Notes under the pieces: model-generated
Told to the model about the DNA's origin: nothing
Database searches by the model: none
What the model saw: only the letters and a program-made list of their open reading frames with translations
Shown here: piece by piece, positions 52,099 to 60,947 of the stretch
How the letters are laid out: each line of letters starts with the position of its first letter
How positions within the stretch are numbered: the stretch's first letter is position 1
Position numbers and translations under genes: made by a program
Assembly (NCBI RefSeq): GCF_003688595.1
Contig: NZ_RCWT01000010.1
Location: 757,040 to 821,039 of the forward strand
Source of the DNA: Sphingomonas sp. PP-F2F-G114-C0414
GTDB taxonomy: Bacteria; Pseudomonadota; Alphaproteobacteria; Sphingomonadales; Sphingomonadaceae
Length of the DNA stretch: 64,000 bases
Reading direction: 5' to 3'

Positions 52099-52255
52099 CT
52101 CCCCTGCAAGGGGAGGGGGACCGCCGCGAAGCGGTGGTGGAGGGGGCGTGCCGCGAACGTTGCGTTGCGCTGCTGGCGGCGTACGGCTGGTGGTGCGGGC
52201 GTGGTGAGCCCCCTCCACCAGCTTCGCTGGTCCCCCTCCCCGTTCCGGGGAGGAA
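52099..52255. repeat. paired palindromic repeat between gspE and gspF
   Basis: CTCCCCTGCAAGGGGAGGGGG with CCGCGAAGCGGTGGTGGAGG and the inverse CCTCCACCAGCTTCGCTGG...CCCCTCCCCGTTCCGGGGAGG. It interrupts an operon whose other genes all overlap, and it supplies the GGGGAGG ribosome site of gspF. Confidence 0.82.
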
Positions 52256-52265
52256 TTGCCGCGCG

Positions 52266-53918
52266 CTACGCAACTACTGTATCCTCGACAACTTCCGTGG
52301 TGTCGCGACGGGATACTCGGACTGCTTCTTCAGCGGTGGTCTGGCCGGAGAGGACGAGGTCGCGGGCCGATTGCGCCAAGTTCGGCGATTTGGCGAACGC
52401 GTGGGCGGTGATCTCCGACTCATGACCGTCGGTGTTGATCAGGCGGCGGATCGTGTCGTCGATACGGACCGCTTCGAACACGCCGATGCGGCCCTTGTAG
52501 CCGGTCTGGTTGCAGTCTTCGCAGCCTTGCGCGACGTAGACGACCGCGTCGGAGGCGATGCCGAGCAGCGGGGCAACCGTATCCGAAGCAGGCACGGCCT
52601 TGCGGCACGTAGGGCAGAGCCGCCGAACAAGGCGCTGCGCAATAACCGCGCGCAGCGTCGAAGCGAGCAGGAAGCTCTCGACCTTCATGTCGCGCATGCG
52701 GGTGATCGCGCCGATCGCGTCGTTGGTGTGGACCGTCGACAGCACGAGATGGCCCGTCAGCGATGCCTGCACCGCGATCTCGGCGGTCTCGCGGTCGCGG
52801 ATTTCGCCGACCATCACGACGTCGGGATCCTGGCGCAGGATCGCGCGCAGCCCTGCCGCGAAGGTCAGGCCGACCTTGGGGTTCACCTGGGTCTGGCCGA
52901 CGCCGTCGACGGCGTACTCGACCGGGTCCTCGACGGTGAGGATGTTGCGGCTGCCGTCGTTGAGCAGGCGGAGCGCGGCATAGAGCGAGGTGGTCTTGCC
53001 CGAGCCGGTCGGCCCGGTGACGAGGATGATGCCGTTGGGCTCGCTGAGCGCTTCGTTGAGCAGCGCGAATAGCGCGGGCGGCAGGCCGAGCGCCTCCAGA
53101 TCGATACCGGCGTTTTCCTTGTCGAGGATACGCAGCACCACGCGTTCCCCCGCCCGCGACGGTAGCGTCGACACGCGGACGTCGAGCAGCTTGCCGCCTA
53201 ACGTCAGCCCCATGCGGCCGTCCTGCGGGACGCGGCGCTCGGCGATGTCGAGGCGCGCCATGACCTTGATGCGGCTGACCACCACCGGGGCAACGTTCGG
53301 CGGCATGCGCAGCGTTTCGCGCAGCACGCCGTCGATGCGCATGCGGACGACGAGGCCGGATTCGTACGGTTCGATGTGAATATCGGACACGCCGTTGCGC
53401 GCGGCGTCGGCGATGATGCCGTTGATCAGCCGGATCGCGGGGGCGTCGTCGGCGGTGTCGAGCAGGTCTTCCGCGGTCGGCATGTCGCCGGCGAGCAGGT
53501 CGAGCTCGTCGCCCATGCCGACTGCGGCGAGCGCGTTGGCCTGGCCGTCCATCGCGTAGACGTTCGAGAGCAGGCGATCGAACGCGACCTGTTCGACGAA
53601 GGTCACGTCGAACGGGCGGGCGAGGTAGCGGCGAAGTTCGAGCAGGACTTTCGGGTCTGCGCCGGCGCGCATGGCGATGGTGAGGTGGGAGTCGGTGTCG
53701 GTGTGGTCGATCACGACGCCGAACTTTCGGGCGAAGGCGTAGGGGATGGTGATCTGAGGGAGGTCACTGCTCCCCTCCCGCTCGCGGGAGGGGTTGGGGG
53801 AGGGAATGACATACCCCTCGATCGCGTCGGCCGGGAGTAAGACAGGCCCTCCCCCGACCCCTCCCGCAAGCGGGAGGGGAGCAGAAGCGTCGATCTCGTG
53901 GCCTTCGCGGATGATCAT
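52266..53918 (-). CDS. gspE: type II secretion ATPase GspE, with repeat-derived N-terminal insert
   Basis: 550-residue secretion ATPase: Walker A GPTGSGKTTSLYAAL, Asp box and Walker B (DPDVVMVGEIRDRETA), His box HTNDAIGA, and a zinc site with paired Cys motifs CPTC and CEDC. The start is fixed by the ATGA overlap with gspD: MIIREGHEIDA is followed at residues about 12-51 by SAPLPLAGGVGGG ... PNPSREREGSSD, encoded by a palindromic repeat, then LPQITIPYAFARKFG, the normal N-terminal domain. The insert lies before the N1 domain that contacts GspL, so the ATPase core is untouched. Confidence 0.95.
   Translation of the reverse strand: MIIREGHEIDASAPLPLAGGVGGGPVLLPADAIEGYVIPSPNPSREREGSSDLPQITIPYAFARKFGVVIDHTDTDSHLTIAMRAGADPKVLLELRRYLARPFDVTFVEQVAFDRLLSNVYAMDGQANALAAVGMGDELDLLAGDMPTAEDLLDTADDAPAIRLINGIIADAARNGVSDIHIEPYESGLVVRMRIDGVLRETLRMPPNVAPVVVSRIKVMARLDIAERRVPQDGRMGLTLGGKLLDVRVSTLPSRAGERVVLRILDKENAGIDLEALGLPPALFALLNEALSEPNGIILVTGPTGSGKTTSLYAALRLLNDGSRNILTVEDPVEYAVDGVGQTQVNPKVGLTFAAGLRAILRQDPDVVMVGEIRDRETAEIAVQASLTGHLVLSTVHTNDAIGAITRMRDMKVESFLLASTLRAVIAQRLVRRLCPTCRKAVPASDTVAPLLGIASDAVVYVAQGCEDCNQTGYKGRIGVFEAVRIDDTIRRLINTDGHESEITAHAFAKSPNLAQSARDLVLSGQTTAEEAVRVSRRDTTEVVEDTVVA
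53767..53884. repeat. palindromic repeat (family A) inside gspE
   Basis: CTGCTCCCCTCCCGCTCGCG...GGGGGAGGG and CCCTCCCCCGACCCCTCCC...GCGGGAGGGGAGCAG, about 118 bases, read in frame near the N-terminus of GspE. Almost the same sequence as the copy inside ccmH. Confidence 0.9.
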
Positions 53919-56134
53919 TTCTTTGGTCGCACGACCATCGTCGAGGTGCGTACCGGGACGGCGATGCGCGGGTCTTCGATGTTGCCGGGGATCGGTGCGC
54001 TCGGGATCGGCGGCGCGGCGCCCATATAGTCGCGGACGAGCTGATCAATCGACGGCTCCGCGCCCGGCTCCTGCAGACCCTGTTGCAGGCGGACATACCC
54101 ATAACGCTGCTCGGTCAGCTTGCGGCTGTCCTCGGCGGTGCGCAGGATCGTCGGGCGGATGAAGATCATCAGGTTGGTCTTCGACCGCTGCTTCGCCTTC
54201 GAGGTGAACAGGTGGCCGAGCACGGGAATGTCGCCGAGCAGCGGGATCTTCTCGATCGTGCGGCGTTCGTTGTCGTCGAGCAGACCGCTGATCACCGCGA
54301 TCTGGCCGTCGTCGACGGTGCGGACGGTTTCGACCTCGCGTTTGTTGAGGATCAGGTCGCTATTGTCGCTCGACACCGGGCCGGCGATCGAACTGACTTC
54401 GAGGCGGAGGTTGAGCTTCACGGTGCCCGACGAGTTGACCTGCGGACGCACGGTCAGCTCGATCCCGACATTCTGGCGCTGCGTGGTGCGGAACGCGTTG
54501 TCGAAATTGGTGCTGAGCGCCTGTCCCGTGGTGATCGGAATTTCCTGCCCGACGAGGCTGTGCGCCTCCTGGTTGTCGAGCGTGACGAGGTGCGGGACCT
54601 GGAGCAGGTTCGAGGTCGTGTCGCTCTTCACCGCGTTGATGATCGCGCCGAAGAACGTGCTGCCGATCTTGCCGCCGAACCCGCCAAACCCGCCGGTGGC
54701 CGCGAGGATCGACGCGATCGCCGACTGCTGCAGCGCGTCCGCCGCGGCATTGGGGGTGTTCGTTTCGGTGCGCGTGCCATCGGGCGCGACGACCGTCGTG
54801 CCGTTGCCGCCGATCGAGCGCGCGCCGATCGCGCCGGCAATCTGCAGGATGTTGGGCGCGGAGTTCGAGAAGGTCGACGCGCCGAACGCACCGCCGCTCG
54901 GATCGCCGACGATGAACTGCGCCCCGAGCGTGCGCGCGGTCGAATCGGAGACTTCGGCGACGATCGCCTCGACGAGTACCTGTTCGCGGCGCGTGTCGAG
55001 CTGCCGGACGACCTCGTTCAGCTGACGCTGGATCTCGGCGGGTGCGGCGATGACGATCGCGTTGGCGCCGGCGAAGCGCGTGACGACCGCAGCGGTCTTG
55101 CCGCCGGCCGCGGTGATCGCCGCCTGGCCCGATCCGCCGCCCCCGCCGCTCGACGAGGGGCCGGACTGCGGGATTTGTGGTTGCGAGAAGTTCGACTGGC
55201 CGCCGGACGCGCCGTTGGTGCTGCTCGACCCGAAGTTCGAGCGCGACAGCGCCGTCTGCACCGGCTGCGTCGGAGTCTGGCCGACGAGTTCCTGCAACAC
55301 TGGCAGCAATTGCTCAGCGTCGGCGTTCTCGAGGAAAACGACCTTGATCTCGGTGCCGTTGCGCGCCTTCTGGTCGAGGTCTGCGGCGACCTGCGCGAGG
55401 CGGGCGACGGTGGTCGGATCGCCGCGCAAGGCGACCGCGTTCGAGCCTTCGACCGCGACCACCGATGCACTCGGGCCGGAGCCTGCGCCGCCGCCCTGCC
55501 CGCCTTGACCGCCGCCCGTACCCGTGCCGATCAGCCCCTGGAGCGCCGTCGCGATCTCCTTGGCACTCGCATTCTTGAGCGCGACGACGCGCGTGGAGGA
55601 CGTGTCCGTGTCGATCCGGCGGAGGACCTCGCGGATACGGCGGATATTGTCCGCGAAATCGACCACGACGAGGCTGTTGCCGCCGCGGTTCGCGCTGACC
55701 GAGCCCTGCGCGCTGACCAGCGGGCGAACCGTCTCGACCGCGGACTGCGCGTCGATCGCGCGGAGGCGGATGATCTCGGTGACATAGCTGTTGCGTGCGG
55801 CGCCTGCGACGCCGATCCGGCTCGGCTGCGAGGCGGCGTTGTCGAGCGGCTGGACGCGGAACGCACCGCCGGAGGTCGGCACCGCGACGAGGCCGTTGGC
55901 GCGCAGGGTCGAGAGGAAGATCTCGAAATATTCGGAGCGCGACAGCGGGCGATCGGTGACCACCGTCACCTTGCCGGCGACGCGGTTGTCGATGATGAAC
56001 GTGCGCCCAGTGACCTTGGCCGCGTCGGCGATGAATGCGCGGATGTCGGCATCGCGGACGTTGAGCGTGGTCTGCGCGTGGACGCCTGCCGCCAGCGCGA
56101 GCGCGACGACGGGACCGAGAAACAGTTTTTTCAT
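53915..56134 (-). CDS. gspD: type II secretion outer-membrane secretin GspD
   Basis: 739 residues with a Sec signal ending near GVHAQ, N0 domain (LNVRDADIRAFIADAAKVTG), N1-N3 repeats with a Gly/Ser-rich loop (about residues 205-225 and 315-345), then the secretin domain (LLQVPHLVTLDNQEAHSLVG, VSSIAGPVSS, IPLLGDIPVLGHLF). Ends in a basic tail. It forms the outer-membrane channel; no GspS pilotin is visible nearby. Overlaps gspC and gspE by ATGA. Confidence 0.97.
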   Translation of the reverse strand: MKKLFLGPVVALALAAGVHAQTTLNVRDADIRAFIADAAKVTGRTFIIDNRVAGKVTVVTDRPLSRSEYFEIFLSTLRANGLVAVPTSGGAFRVQPLDNAASQPSRIGVAGAARNSYVTEIIRLRAIDAQSAVETVRPLVSAQGSVSANRGGNSLVVVDFADNIRRIREVLRRIDTDTSSTRVVALKNASAKEIATALQGLIGTGTGGGQGGQGGGAGSGPSASVVAVEGSNAVALRGDPTTVARLAQVAADLDQKARNGTEIKVVFLENADAEQLLPVLQELVGQTPTQPVQTALSRSNFGSSSTNGASGGQSNFSQPQIPQSGPSSSGGGGGSGQAAITAAGGKTAAVVTRFAGANAIVIAAPAEIQRQLNEVVRQLDTRREQVLVEAIVAEVSDSTARTLGAQFIVGDPSGGAFGASTFSNSAPNILQIAGAIGARSIGGNGTTVVAPDGTRTETNTPNAAADALQQSAIASILAATGGFGGFGGKIGSTFFGAIINAVKSDTTSNLLQVPHLVTLDNQEAHSLVGQEIPITTGQALSTNFDNAFRTTQRQNVGIELTVRPQVNSSGTVKLNLRLEVSSIAGPVSSDNSDLILNKREVETVRTVDDGQIAVISGLLDDNERRTIEKIPLLGDIPVLGHLFTSKAKQRSKTNLMIFIRPTILRTAEDSRKLTEQRYGYVRLQQGLQEPGAEPSIDQLVRDYMGAAPPIPSAPIPGNIEDPRIAVPVRTSTMVVRPKK

Positions 56135-56949
56135 TGGGGTGGCGCGATCGTGATGGCGAGCGGCAGGGTATCCTGGCCGCGTTCTACGGTGATGGGGACG
56201 TTGCCGCCGCCCGCGAAATCCTTGGCGATGCGGTCGAGATCGCCGGGGCCGGAAACGGGGCGCCCGCCGATCGAGGTGACGACATCGCCGTCCTTGAGCC
56301 CGGCGGAGCGGAACGCGTTGCCCGAGCCTTGCGAGCGGACGGTGAGCCCGCTGATGCGGCCGCCGTCGATCCGCGGGATGAAGCCGATCTCGCTCCGCAA
56401 CTGCGCGACGGGGATGCCGACCGCCGGGGATGCCGCGCCACCGGGGGGCGCTCCGGGCACGACCGGGGTGACTGCGCCCGACTGGTCGAGGAACAGGTCT
56501 TCGTCGGCGCCACCCCGGTCGATCGTGACATGATCGAACGCGACCGACTTGAGGCGTACGCCGGGCTGGATCTCGTCGCCAACCGCGACGCTTTGCTGGA
56601 GACCATCGGGACCGGCGATGATCGCGGAGCTGCGCCCCATCGCCTCGTCGATGCGCGTGCCGAACAGGGTCAGCTGGAGCGACGTGACGGTGGCGGGTGC
56701 GCCCGCCGCGCCACCGAGGCGGAAGAACGGATCGAACCCGCGCAAGATATCGGCGGGCGATCCGACGACCATCGGCGCGGCGGGGCGCCAGTCGCCGAGC
56801 GGCGTGATCGGCGTCACGATCGTCCACGCCAGCCGCGCGCACTGCGTGGCCAGCCCGGCCAGCAGCGCGAGTTCGACGACACTATAGACATTCACCACCG
56901 GCATACGCCGCAAGATACGGCGCGCCCGCGCGTCCAGCTTCAACCGCAT
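56131..56949 (-). CDS. gspC: type II secretion protein GspC
   Basis: 272 residues: one membrane helix (VVNVYSVVELALLAGLATQCARLAW), HR domain (LQLTLFGTRIDEAMGRSSAII), and a C-terminal PDZ domain (GSGNAFRSAGLKDGDVVTSIGGRPVSG). It links the inner-membrane platform to GspD and helps select substrates. First gene of the twelve-gene operon. ATG 56949 is chosen because the residues after it match the family; an ATG at 56991 is also in frame. Confidence 0.94.
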   Translation of the reverse strand: MRLKLDARARRILRRMPVVNVYSVVELALLAGLATQCARLAWTIVTPITPLGDWRPAAPMVVGSPADILRGFDPFFRLGGAAGAPATVTSLQLTLFGTRIDEAMGRSSAIIAGPDGLQQSVAVGDEIQPGVRLKSVAFDHVTIDRGGADEDLFLDQSGAVTPVVPGAPPGGAASPAVGIPVAQLRSEIGFIPRIDGGRISGLTVRSQGSGNAFRSAGLKDGDVVTSIGGRPVSGPGDLDRIAKDFAGGGNVPITVERGQDTLPLAITIAPPQ

Positions 56950-57108
56950 CCGCGACCCACCCCAATTTCCCGCATCCCGTCGCGTAGGCATGCCATGTTA
57001 CAATTCCGCGTCAATGGCTTGCCCGCCGAATATGCGCAATCCGGTGCCGGCCGCGCTGAGATGACGGACAGGGTAGCGCATCGCGTCGGCGATGGGCAGA
57101 AGACGCGC

Positions 57109-57765
57109 ATGTCCGATACTCTCCCCTCCAGCGGCTCCGGCCTGCCCCCCGAAGCGATCCTGGCGCGGCTGTCCGTGCCCGGCGTGCAGCGCGTACCGAG
57201 CCCCAAGCTCGACCTGTTCGTGCGGCGCGACTTCCTGCCGCCCGAGCTGTGTGCGGCGCTGATCGAGCGGATCGATGCGGTACGGCGGCCGTCGACGATC
57301 TCCGATTCGAACGGTGATGCGAGCTATCGGACGAGTGAGACGGGCGATCTTTCGCCGCTGGATCCGGTGGCGATCGACGTCGAGCGCCGGATCGCGGCAC
57401 TGACCGGACTCGACCCGGTGCATGGCGAGCCGCTGCAGGGCCAACGCTATGCGGTCGGCCAGGAGTTCAAGGGACATACCGATTATTTCGAGCCGAACGG
57501 GGTGGACTATACGCGCTATTGCGGCGTCGCGGGGAACAGGACGTGGACCGTCATGATCTACCTGAACCGGCCGGACGCAGGCGGCGCGACGCGCTTCAAG
57601 GCGATCGACAAGATCGTCCAGCCGGAGACGGGCAAGCTGCTCGCGTGGAACAACCGGCGCGCGGATGGCAGCCTCAACCCTGCGACGCTGCATCACGGGA
57701 TGAAGGTACGGTCGGGGGTCAAGTATGTGATCACCAAATGGTTTCGTGAGAAGGCATGGGGCTAG
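57109..57765 (+). CDS. 2-oxoglutarate/Fe(II) dioxygenase, prolyl 4-hydroxylase type
   Basis: 218 residues. Fe ligands His123, Asp125 (GHTDYFEP) and His195 (LHHG), with 2OG-binding Lys205 in SGVKYVITKWF; GATRF precedes the metal-site strand. This is the domain found in bacterial prolyl hydroxylase-like proteins and EGL-9 relatives. Substrate unknown. No signal peptide, so cytosolic. The start at 57109 is the ATG nearest the conserved region; the frame is open upstream. It diverges from the T2SS operon. Confidence 0.88.
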   Translation: MSDTLPSSGSGLPPEAILARLSVPGVQRVPSPKLDLFVRRDFLPPELCAALIERIDAVRRPSTISDSNGDASYRTSETGDLSPLDPVAIDVERRIAALTGLDPVHGEPLQGQRYAVGQEFKGHTDYFEPNGVDYTRYCGVAGNRTWTVMIYLNRPDAGGATRFKAIDKIVQPETGKLLAWNNRRADGSLNPATLHHGMKVRSGVKYVITKWFREKAWG

Positions 57766-57856
57766 GCTTGGTCTAGGGCCATGATCGGTCGGACGAGAAC
57801 GGGTGGATAGGCGCAGCGGCGGTGCCAGCGCCTCAGTACCTAGCCCCGTTAAAGCA

Positions 57857-57962
57857 CCTCCCCGGCGAAGGCCGGGGTCCAGTTGGACAACGTTGCTGAC
57901 GGAGGACGGCGCTACGTTACGCTGACCTTTCCAACTGGGCCCCGGCCTTCGCCGGGGAGGTC
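57857..57962. repeat. paired palindromic repeat, family B
   Basis: CACCTCCCCGGCGAAGGCCG...CCAGTTGG and the inverse CCAACTGGG...CGGCCTTCGCCGGGGAGGT around ACAACGTTGCTG. Between two convergent genes. Confidence 0.88.
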
Positions 57963-58033
57963 CTCTTCTTGGGAGGTCGGTCGCTCTGACTGCGCTCGCC
58001 ACTGGAGCGCAACCTGAACGACCGCCCCCTTCC

Positions 58034-60841
58034 TCAGAACGTCGTGCTGATACCCAGCGTGAACACCTGACCCAGATTGTACCGGTTGATGTACACCTTG
58101 TTGCCGTTCTCGAACGTCTGACCTTCGCTGAACCACGTCTTGGTGAGGTTGCGCGCCTCGGCCTTGACCTCGAATTTGGCACCGCGCAATTCGATGCCTT
58201 GGCGCGCGACGAGATCGAGGCGGATGCCGGGCCTTTCGATGATGTCGGGCAGGAAGCCCGCGCCACCGAGGTTGGACGGGCCGCGGTTCGTTACGCGGTC
58301 GCTGGCATAGTTGAACAGCAGCGTGATCTGCGACAGCCGCTTGGTATCCTCCAGCCCAAGCTGGACGTTGACCAAGTGATCCGACTGACCGGTAAGCGGC
58401 GCGCCGTCACGGAAATTGCCCGTCGCGGGCGCAAACCCGGTATCGCACCCTGCGACCTTCGTGGTCTGGTCGACCACGTTCGGCACGCAGGTGTCGTCCA
58501 CCGTGATCGACGAGTTCGTATAGGTGTAATTGGCGATGAACAGCAGGCGCCGTGTCGCGAAGAAATCGCTGCCGAGCGTGTCGAGCGGCACGTATTTCTG
58601 GAACTCGACCTCGCCGCCGTACAGCTTGGCCTTGGGCAGATTGGTGAAGCCGGTCTGGAGACGATCGTCGGCGCCGGTGTAGAAACCGACCTGCTCGATC
58701 GGCTTGTCGATCCGCTTGTAGAACGCACCGAGCGTGAAGCGCTGGTCACGCGCGAAGAACCATTCGTACCGCGCATCGAGATTGTACAGCTTGGTATCCT
58801 GCAACAGCGGGTTACCGAAGAACAGGCGATCCGACTCGGGATCGCGGAACTGCTGCGGCGCAAGCTCGCGGAACTGCGGGCGCGAGATCGTCTTCGATCC
58901 ACTGACGCGAAACTGCATGTCAGGCGCGAAATTCCAGGTCAACGTCGTGGCCGGCAGGAAATAGTCGTTCTTCAGGCGCGTCGTCGCGGAATCGATCGGG
59001 GTCACCCGCTCGTCCGCGGTCTCGTAGCGGACGCCGATCGTCCCGCGGATACCGTCGGCGACCTCGGCTTCGGCCTGGACATAGCTTGCATTAATGCGCA
59101 GCGACGCGTCATACTGGTACGCGCCGAGCGGGGTGTTGAACTGCAGTTCCAGCGAGTTGTTCGGATCGTTCGTGTCGATCGCGAGCAGATAGTCCGGGCG
59201 CAGAAGATTGTAGGGATAACCCGGCGCGGTGCCACCACCGCGTGGCGTCTGGTAATTGAACTGAAGACGCGACGACGTACGCTTCGTGTCCGAAAAGAAA
59301 TAGCCGGTCGAAAGCGTTACCGGCCGCGCGGTCGACAGCTTGTAGGCCAGATCAGCCTGCCCGCTGTAGAGGTCCTCCTTCAGTTCGCTGAAGATGATCG
59401 ACGCGAACGGCGAGAAGCGCTGGGTCACCTGGTAGGCGCCGTTGCACTGCGCGCCCCCGGTGCCGTTCGGATCCTGCACGGTGATCGGCAGACCCGTCGT
59501 GGTGGTGTTCGAGCAGAGGTAATCGAACTGCCGCTCATACGGCGCGTTGCGCTTCGAATTTGCGTAGGCGCCGCGGACGTCGAGCGTCAGCGCGTCCACC
59601 GGCTTGAACGCGCCGACCAGCTGAGTCTCGAACAACTGGCGTTCGAACCAGTTGGTATTCTGCTGGAAGCGCAGACCGCTCGAGTTGTTGTAGGTGGTCG
59701 CCGCCGACCCGCGCGCCTGCTTGAGCGTGTCGTGGATGTAGACGTTGGTGAGCTTGACGCTGTTCTCGCCGAACTCGTAGCCGATGCCGAGCAGTCCGTT
59801 GGCGACCATGCGGTTGTCGGTCAGCAGCGTCTGGAAATCGTTGCGCAGCAAGCCCTCGGGCGTCACCGAATCCTGCTGCGTGATGTTGCGCGTGCGGAAG
59901 GTGTTGCTCGCGCTGACCGATGCGATCACGCCGAGCCGGCCCGATCCGATGTCGAACACCGTACCGCCGCTGATCTCGCCCGAGAAATTGGCGGGGAGCT
60001 GGTTGTTGCGCTGGAGCAGCGAGGTCGAGGCGTTGCTGAGCGTCGCGGCCTGCGCGGCGGAGATGTTGCCGTTGCCCTTTGGCGCATCCTTGATGAAGCT
60101 CGGCACCTTGCGGGTGCCGTCGTCGTAGCCGATCCAGTCCTTATCGCCGCCGTAATAGGTGTAGCCGAGCTCGCTGGTCGTCGCGGTGTCGGCTGAAACC
60201 GAGCCGCCGAACGACAGGAAGTTCTTGTCCGGGATCGTCTTGGTCGTGAGGTTGATCACGCCGCCGCCGAATTCGCCGGGATAGTTCACCGAATAGGTCT
60301 TCTGGACCAGCGCGGATCCGACGATCGTGGTCGGGAAGATGTCGAGCGGGACCGAACGGCGTAGCGGCTCGGGGCTCGGCAAGGGCGAACCGTTCAGCAG
60401 CGACGAGGAGTAGCGATCGCCGAGACCGCGGACATAGACGAAGCCGTTGCCGACGATGCTGAGACCGGTGACGCGCGACAAGGCGCCGGCGATGTCGCCT
60501 TCGCCGGTGCGGGCGATGTCCTCGGTCGACAGGATCGACACGACCTGCGGCGTCGCACGGACGAAATTCGGGATGTTGCGGCCGACGACGACGATATCCT
60601 CGCCGCCATTGGGATCATAGCCCGGCGTCGACACTTCGGCCTGCGCACCTGCGGCCTGTGCACCTTCGGCCTGTGGCGCAGACGTGTCCACCGGCGTCGA
60701 GGTAGGCCCCGTCGGTGTGGTCGAGGCGGGTGGCGATGCGGCGGGGGCCGGTGCGGCGCCGCCGGTTTGGGCCAGCACGGCCGGCGCGACCAGCTGCGAG
60801 GTCAGGAGAAGTAAGGTGGCATAGCCGAAGCGCGTTTGCAT
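58034..60841 (-). CDS. TonB-dependent outer-membrane receptor
   Basis: 935 residues. Sec signal peptide (LLLLTSQLVAPAVLAQ), a Pro/Ala/Thr-rich linker, TonB box-like EDIVVVGRNIP, plug domain (TRVTGLSIVGNGFVYVRGLG, LNGSPLPSPEPLRRSVPLDI, GEFGGGVINLTTKTIPD) and a 22-strand barrel ending in Phe (FTLGISTTF). It matches the large CarO/IroN-like sphingomonad receptors; substrate not readable. It is followed upstream in the transcript by the lipoprotein at 60948, 106 bases away, and the pair is probably co-transcribed. Confidence 0.93.
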   Translation of the reverse strand: MQTRFGYATLLLLTSQLVAPAVLAQTGGAAPAPAASPPASTTPTGPTSTPVDTSAPQAEGAQAAGAQAEVSTPGYDPNGGEDIVVVGRNIPNFVRATPQVVSILSTEDIARTGEGDIAGALSRVTGLSIVGNGFVYVRGLGDRYSSSLLNGSPLPSPEPLRRSVPLDIFPTTIVGSALVQKTYSVNYPGEFGGGVINLTTKTIPDKNFLSFGGSVSADTATTSELGYTYYGGDKDWIGYDDGTRKVPSFIKDAPKGNGNISAAQAATLSNASTSLLQRNNQLPANFSGEISGGTVFDIGSGRLGVIASVSASNTFRTRNITQQDSVTPEGLLRNDFQTLLTDNRMVANGLLGIGYEFGENSVKLTNVYIHDTLKQARGSAATTYNNSSGLRFQQNTNWFERQLFETQLVGAFKPVDALTLDVRGAYANSKRNAPYERQFDYLCSNTTTTGLPITVQDPNGTGGAQCNGAYQVTQRFSPFASIIFSELKEDLYSGQADLAYKLSTARPVTLSTGYFFSDTKRTSSRLQFNYQTPRGGGTAPGYPYNLLRPDYLLAIDTNDPNNSLELQFNTPLGAYQYDASLRINASYVQAEAEVADGIRGTIGVRYETADERVTPIDSATTRLKNDYFLPATTLTWNFAPDMQFRVSGSKTISRPQFRELAPQQFRDPESDRLFFGNPLLQDTKLYNLDARYEWFFARDQRFTLGAFYKRIDKPIEQVGFYTGADDRLQTGFTNLPKAKLYGGEVEFQKYVPLDTLGSDFFATRRLLFIANYTYTNSSITVDDTCVPNVVDQTTKVAGCDTGFAPATGNFRDGAPLTGQSDHLVNVQLGLEDTKRLSQITLLFNYASDRVTNRGPSNLGGAGFLPDIIERPGIRLDLVARQGIELRGAKFEVKAEARNLTKTWFSEGQTFENGNKVYINRYNLGQVFTLGISTTF

Positions 60842-60947
60842 GGCCGAATATCCAGATCAGGGGTCTATGGGCGAATGCCGGGGCGGTCTTTGGAACCGCC
60901 CCGGCATCGCTGCTCACATCATCGACTGCGGAGAGCCGACCGGAGGC

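Noticed and set aside
54083..56533. An 816-codon plus-strand frame opposite gspD/gspC
   Set aside because: Same reason; the minus strand encodes a clear secretin.
57912..58136. A 74-codon minus-strand frame at the end of the TonB receptor gene
   Set aside because: It overlaps the palindromic repeat and the receptor's 3' end in another frame and has no ribosome site.
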